A program made the position numbers and the translations under genes. A stretch of DNA of 14,811 nucleotides from Magnetospirillum sp. (GTDB lineage: Bacteria > Pseudomonadota > Alphaproteobacteria > Rhodospirillales > Magnetospirillaceae): NCBI GenBank assembly GCA_020217035.1, contig JAIWOG010000276.1, positions 1 through 14,811 on the forward strand, read 5' to 3'. This document shows positions 7,448-12,646 of this stretch, one piece after another; the stretch's first letter is position 1, and every line of letters begins with the position of its first letter. The notes under the pieces are model-generated. The model had not been told where the DNA came from and searched no databases. It was given only the letters and a program-made list of their open reading frames with translations.

Positions 7448-8432
7448 ATTTGTAGCGGTCGGGACGGTCCAGATAGCACTGGACGTATTTGGTCACCCCG
7501 TCTTCCAGGCTGGTGAACGGCTTGTCATACCCCGCCGCCCGCAGGTTCGTCATGCTGGCTTGGGTGAAATATTGGTATTTGTCGCGAATGGCGACCGGCG
7601 TGTCCTGGAACTTGATCTTGGGCTCCTTGCCCAACGCCTTGTAGACCTGCGACGCCAGGTCGATGAACGGCCGCGCCTGGCCGGTGCCGACGTTGTAGAT
7701 GCCGTTGACGCCCGGATTGTCGAACAGCCACATCATCACCTCGACCACGTCGTCGACCCAGATGAAGTCGCGCATCTGGCCGCCGTCCTTGTAGTTGGGG
7801 TTGTGCGACTTGAATAGCTGGTAGGCGGCGTCCTGCTTGGCGTGGGGATAGATCTGCGACACCACGCTTTGCTGGCCGCCCTTGTGGTATTCATTGGGGC
7901 CGTAGACGTTGAAGAACTTGAGGCCGGCGAATTGCGGCGGCTTCCTGGAACCTTGCTGGATCTTGCGGGCGACGCGGCGGTCGAACAAATGCTTGGACCA
8001 GCCATAGGCGTTCAAGGGTTGCAGCTTGGCCAGATGGTCGATGGACCAGTCGTCGTCGAAGCCCTGGGTGCCGTCGCCATAGGTGGCGGCCGACGACGCG
8101 TAGATGAAGCGCACGTTGGACATGGCGCACCATTTCCACAGCGCCAGCGACAGCGAGAAGTTGTTGGCGACGATCTTGTCGCCATCGGTCTCGGTGGTGG
8201 CCGAGATGGCGCCCATGTGGAAGATGGCTTCCACGTGCTTGCGGTTGGCCTCCAGGAAGTCGAACAATTGCTCGGGGTGGACGATGTCGGCCAACTCGCG
8301 CTTGGCGATATTCTTCCACTTGTCGTTGGAGCGCAGGCGGTCGCACACCACCAGCTTGCCGGCGCCACGCGCTTCCAGGGCGGCCAGGACGTTGGACCCG
8401 ATGAAGCCGGCGCCTCCGGTGACGACGATCAT
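7446..8432 (-). CDS. hldD: ADP-L-glycero-D-manno-heptose-6-epimerase
   Basis: HldD (also rfaD or gmhD) converts ADP-D-glycero-D-manno-heptose to the L-glycero form used in the LPS inner core. The 328 residues form a short-chain dehydrogenase/epimerase: NADP-binding GGAGFIG (6-12), catalytic Tyr143 and Lys147 in NAYGWSKHLFD, and the HldD-specific NVYGPNEYHKGG (175-186), followed by DGGQMRDFIWVDDV (about 217-230). NEYHKG separates it from GalE and other epimerases. ATG start with ACGGAG about ten bases upstream. It is the first gene of the long minus-strand operon, with a promoter candidate at 8465-8493, and lgt follows 8 nt after its stop. Confidence 0.95.
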   Translation of the reverse strand: MIVVTGGAGFIGSNVLAALEARGAGKLVVCDRLRSNDKWKNIAKRELADIVHPEQLFDFLEANRKHVEAIFHMGAISATTETDGDKIVANNFSLSLALWKWCAMSNVRFIYASSAATYGDGTQGFDDDWSIDHLAKLQPLNAYGWSKHLFDRRVARKIQQGSRKPPQFAGLKFFNVYGPNEYHKGGQQSVVSQIYPHAKQDAAYQLFKSHNPNYKDGGQMRDFIWVDDVVEVMMWLFDNPGVNGIYNVGTGQARPFIDLASQVYKALGKEPKIKFQDTPVAIRDKYQYFTQASMTNLRAAGYDKPFTSLEDGVTKYVQCYLDRPDRYK

Positions 8433-8464
8433 GTGCTGCGCTCCGTTAAGAATGGACGGCCATG

Positions 8465-8493
8465 GTTATAGGACGGGCCGCCCGGCAGGGCAA
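8465..8493 (-). promoter_or_regulatory. Sigma70-like promoter candidate for the hldD operon
   Basis: Minus-strand TTGCCC (8488-8493), 17-nt spacer, TATAAC (8465-8470), about 30 nt upstream of the hldD ATG. The -35 lies inside the left arm of the 8484-8517 palindrome, so a protein bound there would affect it. Confidence 0.5.
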
Positions 8494-8517
8494 TCACCGT
8501 CAGGTGTCAGCCCTGCC
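8484..8517. repeat. 34-bp nested inverted repeat in the hldD/ubiK divergent gap
   Basis: Outer arms GGCAGGGC (8484-8491) and GCCCTGCC (8510-8517) are perfect complements. Inside, CACC (8495-8498) and GGTG (8503-8506) pair around GTCA. The 3-nt segments between the stems do not pair. No T-run follows on either strand and both neighbours are transcribed away from it, so a terminator makes no sense; an operator is the likelier reading. Confidence 0.55.
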
Positions 8518-8539
8518 TGCTGTTACGGGGGCACCGCCA

Positions 8540-8567
8540 TTGCAATTCGCCGTCCGTCCCCCATAAT
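8540..8567 (+). promoter_or_regulatory. Sigma70-like promoter candidate for ubiK
   Basis: TTGCAA (8540-8545), 16-nt spacer, CATAAT (8562-8567), a 5/6 match to the -10 consensus. Transcription would begin near 8574, leaving a leader of about 25 nt that contains AAGG before the ubiK ATG. Confidence 0.5.
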
Positions 8568-8599
8568 GAAGGAAGCGACTTCAAGACAAGGCCAAGATC

Positions 8600-8893
8600 A
8601 TGCAGACCCAAAACCCGTTCTTCGACGACCTCGCCCGCATGGCCGGCGGTGCGCTGGGGGCGCTGTCGGGCCTTCGCGCCGAGATCGAGGCGTTGATGCG
8701 CCAGCAGATGGAACGCTTCATGGCCGGCGTCGACATGGTGCCGCGCGAGGAGTTCGAGGTGGTGCGCGACATGGCGGTCAAGGCGCGCGAGGAAAACGCC
8801 GCCCTGGCCCAGCGCTTGGCCGATCTGGAAGCCAAGCTGGCGGAAGTGCCGGCCAAGGCGGTCAAAAGCAAGGCCGCCGACAAGTCCTCGTAA
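8600..8893 (+). CDS. ubiK: Ubiquinone biosynthesis accessory factor UbiK (BMFP family)
   Basis: UbiK is a small coiled-coil protein that helps the cytosolic Ubi complex assemble and work in aerobic ubiquinone synthesis and can bind membranes. The 97-residue product fits the family: an N-terminal helix with FFDDLARMAGGALGAL (7-22), then ERF-(5)-MVPREEFEVVRDMA (38-59) and a heptad-like coiled coil AREENAALAQRLADLEAKL (62-80). The last about 15 residues are Lys/Ala-rich. ATG with AAGG eight bases upstream. It stands alone between two promoter-like gaps, divergent from hldD. The link to respiration echoes the bc1 genes at the left edge. Confidence 0.88.
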   Translation: MQTQNPFFDDLARMAGGALGALSGLRAEIEALMRQQMERFMAGVDMVPREEFEVVRDMAVKAREENAALAQRLADLEAKLAEVPAKAVKSKAADKSS

Positions 8894-8915
8894 CACGGAC
8901 GTCACTAAAGGCCGC

Positions 8916-8924
8916 TTATCCACA
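8916..8924 (+). promoter_or_regulatory. Perfect DnaA box (TTATCCACA)
   Basis: TTATCCACA equals the strongest E. coli DnaA-box consensus. It lies in the 176-bp gap before the YbjN-domain gene, four bases upstream of a TTGACA (8929-8934). A single box is not an origin; it could mark DnaA control of the gene or be chance. Confidence 0.45.
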
Positions 8925-8928
8925 AGAA

Positions 8929-8963
8929 TTGACATTCGTCGCGACGCTTTGTCTTGCATCGCG
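8929..8963 (+). promoter_or_regulatory. Possible promoter/operator of the YbjN-domain gene
   Basis: TTGACA (8929-8934) is a perfect -35 but the hexamer 17 nt on, TCTTGC, is a poor -10. Just after it comes the 10-bp perfect palindrome CGTCGCGACG (8937-8946); CGCGA (8940-8944) also repeats inverted as TCGCG (8959-8963). Suggestive of a controlled promoter, not proof. Confidence 0.25.
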
Positions 8964-9069
8964 GGAACGCCCATGCTTAGCCTAGCTCTAGTGGGGTGGT
9001 CGTCCTGGTCCACAACAATTTGGATGGACGGCCCCGCATTCCGGTGACGCAGCCCAGGAGGACGGCACT

Positions 9070-9573
9070 ATGTCCATGGCCCTCGCCCACGAGGAAGACT
9101 TCGTCATCAACCCGCTCGACTTGATCGAACAATTCGTTGTCGCCAACGATTGGGCTTTTGATCGCCGCTCCGACGACGAACTGGCCGTCGAGATGCCCGG
9201 CAAATGGTGCAATTATTCGCTTTACTTCGCCTGGCGCGAGGACATGGGCGCCATGCACTTCACCTGCGCCTTCGACATGAAGGTGCCCGAACCCAAGCGC
9301 CCGGCCATCTGCGAGCTGCTGGTCAGCATCAATGAAAAGCTGTGGCTGGGTCATTTCGGCCTGTGGGAAGACGAAGGCGTGCCCATGTTCCGCCATACGT
9401 CCTTGGTGCGCGGCACCGAGGGGCTGTCGCCGGAACAGGTGGAAGACCTGATGGACATCGCGCTCAGCGAGTGCGAACGCTTCTATCCCGCCTTCCAGTT
9501 CGTCATCTGGGGCGGCAAGTCGGCCAAGGACGCGGTGGCCTGCTCGCTGCTGGACACCGTGGGCGAGGCTTAA
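9070..9573 (+). CDS. YbjN-domain protein
   Basis: The 167-residue acidic protein matches the YbjN superfamily, a secretion-chaperone-like alpha/beta fold whose E. coli member is linked to motility and stress but whose molecular role is unclear. Family-like features are DLIEQFVVANDWAFDRRSDD near the start (17-36), the strand-rich WCNYSLYFAWRED (56-68), the segment ICELLVSINEKLWLGHFGLW (80-99) and a C-terminal helix rich in acidic and aromatic residues (SECERFYPAFQFVIWGG). There is no signal peptide and no membrane helix. A strong AGGAGG (9056-9061) precedes the ATG by 8 nt, so expression may be high. A DnaA box lies in its upstream region. I recall ubiK, ybjN-like and proC adjacent in related bacteria. 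Confidence 0.8.
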   Translation: MSMALAHEEDFVINPLDLIEQFVVANDWAFDRRSDDELAVEMPGKWCNYSLYFAWREDMGAMHFTCAFDMKVPEPKRPAICELLVSINEKLWLGHFGLWEDEGVPMFRHTSLVRGTEGLSPEQVEDLMDIALSECERFYPAFQFVIWGGKSAKDAVACSLLDTVGEA

Positions 9574-9638
9574 GCCCACAAGGCTTGATCCGGCCCGCCC
9601 GCCTGTGGTCATCTTGCACCCCTGACATTTCACGGGTG

Positions 9639-10442
9639 ATGACGATGACCAAGGTGTTGTTGGTGGGCTGCGGCAAGATGGGCTCGGCCATGCTGGCCGG
9701 CTGGCTGGAACAGGGCATCCGCCCGGCCGACGTGGTGGTGGTCGATCCCCACGCCAGGGGGCTGCCCGACGGGGTAACCGTCCTGGGTGATGCCGATTTG
9801 ATCCCCAAGACCTTCATCCCCGACATCACCATCTTGGCGGTCAAGCCGCAGGTGATGGCCGAGGTGCTGCCGTCTTATGCCCGGCTGTGCGGCCAAACGA
9901 TGTTCCTGTCCATTGCCGCCGGCAAGCCGGTCGCCTTCTTCCGTCAGCATCTGGGTCACGATGCCGCCATCATCCGTGCCATGCCCAACACCCCGGCGGC
10001 GGTGGGGCGCGGCATCACCGTGTGCTTCGCCGCCGCCTCGGTGCCCGACGATTCTCGGGCTTTGGCGGAAAAGCTGCTGGGCGCGGTGGGCGAGGTGGCG
10101 TGGATCAATGACGAAGACCAGATGGACGCGGTCACCGCCGTTTCCGGCTCCGGTCCGGCTTATGTGTTCCTGCTGGCCGAGGTGATGGCCGAAGCCGGTA
10201 TCAAGGCCGGCCTGCCCGCCCAATTGGCTCATCGCCTGGCCCGCGCTACCGTGTCGGGCGGCGGCGAGCTGCTGCGCCTGTCGCCGGAAACCGCCGCCCA
10301 ACTGCGCATCAACGTCACCAGCCCCGGCGGCACCACGGCGGCAGCTTTGGCGGTGCTGATGGATGCGGAAAAGGGCATGGGACCAATGATGGAACAGGCG
10401 GTGGCGGCGGCGACCCGGCGCGGCAAGGAATTGGCCGGGTGA
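9639..10442 (+). CDS. proC: Pyrroline-5-carboxylate reductase
   Basis: ProC reduces 1-pyrroline-5-carboxylate to L-proline with NAD(P)H, the last step of proline synthesis in the cytoplasm. The 267-residue protein shows [14 protein letters not shown] (6-19) as dinucleotide fold, [29 protein letters not shown] and the C-terminal signature [12 protein letters not shown], in family order. The start is ATG 9639 or the ATG two codons later; both give a normal N-terminus, and the frame stays open upstream only across the previous gene in another frame. Its TGA overlaps the uvrB GTG. The 65-nt gap before it shows no convincing promoter, so it may be read from the YbjN promoter. Confidence 0.95.
   Translation: MTMTKVLLVGCGKMGSAMLAGWLEQGIRPADVVVVDPHARGLPDGVTVLGDADLIPKTFIPDITILAVKPQVMAEVLPSYARLCGQTMFLSIAAGKPVAFFRQHLGHDAAIIRAMPNTPAAVGRGITVCFAAASVPDDSRALAEKLLGAVGEVAWINDEDQMDAVTAVSGSGPAYVFLLAEVMAEAGIKAGLPAQLAHRLARATVSGGGELLRLSPETAAQLRINVTSPGGTTAAALAVLMDAEKGMGPMMEQAVAAATRRGKELAG
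10425..10430 (+). promoter_or_regulatory. Ribosome binding site that decides the GTG start of uvrB
   Basis: AAGGAA inside the proC 3' end, eight bases before GTG 10439-10441. It supports the GTG start overlapping the proC stop as GTGA. Confidence 0.6.
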
Positions 10443-12550
10443 TCACGTCGCCCCTTTCCCTGCCCTTCGTCGACCGTCCCGACCTGCCCACCGGGCCGGC
10501 GGATTTCAAGCTGGTGTCCGATTACCAGCCGTCGGGCGACCAGCCCGCCGCCATCGCTGAATTGGTGGCGGGGGTCGAGGGCGGAGAGCGTGATCAGGTG
10601 CTGTTGGGGGTGACCGGCTCGGGCAAGACCTTCACCATGGCCCATGTCATCGCCACCACCAAAAGACCTGCGCTGGTGCTGGCCCCCAACAAGACCCTGG
10701 CGGCGCAGCTTTATGCCGAGATGAAAAGCTTCTTCCCGGAAAACGCCGTCGAGTACTTCGTGTCCTATTACGACTATTACCAGCCGGAAGCCTATATCCC
10801 GCGCACCGACACCTATATCGAGAAAGACAGCCAGATCAACGAGCAGATCGACCGCATGCGTCATGCGGCGACGCGGGCGCTCTTGGAACGGCGCGACGTC
10901 ATCATCGTCGCTTCGGTGTCGTGCATCTATGGTATCGGCGCGGTGGAATCCTATGCCCGCATGACGCTGCGTCTGGTGGTGGGCGAAAGCATCGACCGCA
11001 CCGATTTGCTGAAGCGCCTGGTGGAGTTGCAATATACCCGGAACGACGCCGCCTTCGAGCGCGGCACCTTCCGGGTCAGGGGCGATTCAGTGGAAATCTT
11101 CCCGGTCCACTATGAGGACCGCGCCTGGGCGGTGTCGCTGTGGGGCGACGAGATCGAGAGCATCGCCGAATTCGACCCGCTGACCGGGGAAAAGACCGTG
11201 CGGCTGTCGGAAGTGGTGGTCTATCCGTCCAGTCACTATGTGACGCCGCGCCCCACCATCACCGCCGCACTGTCGGGCATCAAGGCCGAGATGAAGGAAA
11301 CCGTCGCCCGCTTCGAGGATGAGGGCAAGCTGTTGGAGGCCCAACGCCTGCGCGAGCGCACCACCTTCGACATCGAGATGCTGGAAACCACCGGGCATTG
11401 CAAAAGCATCGAGAACTATTCCCGCTATCTGACCGGCCGCAAGCCGGGCGAGCCGCCGCCCACCTTGTTCGAATACCTGCCGCCCGACGCGCTGTTGATC
11501 GTCGACGAAAGCCACGTCACCGTGCCACAGATCGGCGGCATGTACCGGGGCGACTATGCCCGCAAGTCGGTGTTGGCGGAATTCGGCTTCCGTCTGCCGT
11601 CCTGCGTCGACAACCGACCCTTGAAGTTCGAGGAATGGGAGGTCATGCGCCCCACCTCGGTGTTCGTCTCGGCCACCCCCGGCCCGTGGGAGCTGGATCG
11701 CACCGGCGGCGTCTTCACTGAACAGGTGATCCGGCCCACCGGCCTGATCGACCCGGTGTGCATCGTCCGCCCGGTCGAGCATCAGGTGGACGATTTGCTG
11801 GCCGAGGCCAAGCAGATGGCGGCCCACGGCCACCGCGTGCTGGTCACCGTGCTGACCAAGCGCATGGCCGAGGACCTGACCGAATACCTGCATGAACACG
11901 GGGTGCGGGTGCGTTACCTGCATTCCGACATCGACACCCTGGAACGCATCGAGATCATCCGCGACCTGCGTCTGGGCGCCTTCGACGTGCTGGTGGGCAT
12001 CAACCTGCTGCGCGAGGGGCTGGACATCCCCGAATGCGCCCTGGTGGCCATCCTGGACGCCGACAAGGAAGGCTTTTTGCGATCCAAGACGTCGCTGGTG
12101 CAGACCATCGGCAGGGCGGCGCGCAACATCGACGGCCGCGTCATCCTTTATGCCGACAAAATGACCGACAGCTTGGAATACGCCATCGGCGAGACCAATC
12201 GCCGCCGCGAGAAACAGCAAGCCTATAACGTCGCCCACGGCATCACCCCGGAAGGTATCAAGAAGGCGGTGGGCGACGTGCTGGAAAGTGTGTACGAGCG
12301 CGATTACATGACGGTGGACACCGGCGCCGCCGGCATCGCCCATGGCGTCGGCCACAATCTGGCCGCCGTCAAGGCCGACATCGAAAAGCGCATGAAGGCC
12401 GCCGCCGCCGATCTGGAATTCGAGGAAGCCGCCCGCCTGCGCGACGAATTGCGCCGTCTGGAGGCCCAGGAACTGGGGGTGCCGACGGCCCCGGCGCCAC
12501 GTGGTCCGGCCCCCAAAAGCCGCGGAAAAGGCCGCGGACGCGGGCGCTAG
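10439..12550 (+). CDS. uvrB: Excinuclease ABC subunit B
   Basis: UvrB is the damage-verifying helicase-like subunit of nucleotide excision repair; it receives DNA from UvrA and recruits UvrC. The 703-residue protein has Walker A GVTGSGKT (57-64), the DNA-gripping beta-hairpin [20 protein letters not shown], the DESH Walker B box (356-359), helicase motifs such as [13 protein letters not shown] and QTIGRAARN, and a C-terminal UVR domain [17 protein letters not shown] (about 660-676) for UvrC contact. The end is a short basic Pro/Arg/Gly-rich tail. The start is GTG, overlapping proC by 4 nt. No alphaproteobacterial LexA box (GTTC-N7-GTTC) was noticed in the gap upstream of proC, so SOS control is not evident. 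A terminator lies about 50 nt downstream. Confidence 0.98.
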   Translation: MITSPLSLPFVDRPDLPTGPADFKLVSDYQPSGDQPAAIAELVAGVEGGERDQVLLGVTGSGKTFTMAHVIATTKRPALVLAPNKTLAAQLYAEMKSFFPENAVEYFVSYYDYYQPEAYIPRTDTYIEKDSQINEQIDRMRHAATRALLERRDVIIVASVSCIYGIGAVESYARMTLRLVVGESIDRTDLLKRLVELQYTRNDAAFERGTFRVRGDSVEIFPVHYEDRAWAVSLWGDEIESIAEFDPLTGEKTVRLSEVVVYPSSHYVTPRPTITAALSGIKAEMKETVARFEDEGKLLEAQRLRERTTFDIEMLETTGHCKSIENYSRYLTGRKPGEPPPTLFEYLPPDALLIVDESHVTVPQIGGMYRGDYARKSVLAEFGFRLPSCVDNRPLKFEEWEVMRPTSVFVSATPGPWELDRTGGVFTEQVIRPTGLIDPVCIVRPVEHQVDDLLAEAKQMAAHGHRVLVTVLTKRMAEDLTEYLHEHGVRVRYLHSDIDTLERIEIIRDLRLGAFDVLVGINLLREGLDIPECALVAILDADKEGFLRSKTSLVQTIGRAARNIDGRVILYADKMTDSLEYAIGETNRRREKQQAYNVAHGITPEGIKKAVGDVLESVYERDYMTVDTGAAGIAHGVGHNLAAVKADIEKRMKAAAADLEFEEAARLRDELRRLEAQELGVPTAPAPRGPAPKSRGKGRGRGR

Positions 12551-12564
12551 AATCTGCTGGATTC
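12550..12564. promoter_or_regulatory. Paired GANTC sites just after uvrB
   Basis: GAATC (12550-12554) and GATTC (12560-12564) are inverted copies separated by TGCTG, both fitting the CcrM target. They start at the last base of the uvrB stop and sit in the AT-rich region upstream of the adhesin gene. Confidence 0.35.
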
Positions 12565-12583
12565 TGCATAAAATTTGATCCAG
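12557..12583 (+). repeat. Inverted repeat upstream of the terminator
   Basis: CTGGAT (12557-12562) and ATCCAG (12578-12583) are complementary across a 15-nt AT-rich loop, with one wobble and one more A-T pair possible outside. It could be a weak hairpin in a leader RNA or an operator. Confidence 0.35.
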
Positions 12584-12598
12584 TATGTATGGTGAATG

Positions 12599-12631
12599 AT
12601 CCCGGAGCGCATTGCGCCCGGGATTTTTTTT
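12599..12631 (+). terminator. Intrinsic terminator between uvrB and the adhesin gene
   Basis: The left arm ATCCCGG (12599-12605), a bulged A, then GCGC pair with GCGC (12614-12617) and CCGGGAT (12618-12624) around loop ATT: 11 pairs, followed by eight T (12624-12631). It is a textbook Rho-independent terminator for uvrB. The next gene's AGGAG begins only five bases after the T-run, so the adhesin cannot have its own promoter between the two. Confidence 0.88.
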
Positions 12632-12646
12632 GCCCAGGAGCTGACC

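Noticed and set aside
8474..8484. CGGGC-C-GCCCG inverted repeat in the hldD promoter spacer
   Set aside because: Short, GC-only and with a one-base centre; such palindromes are common in GC-rich DNA.
9571..9585. Hairpin AAGCC-CACAA-GGCTT at the end of the YbjN-domain gene
   Set aside because: Five-pair stem with no T-run; too weak to call a terminator.
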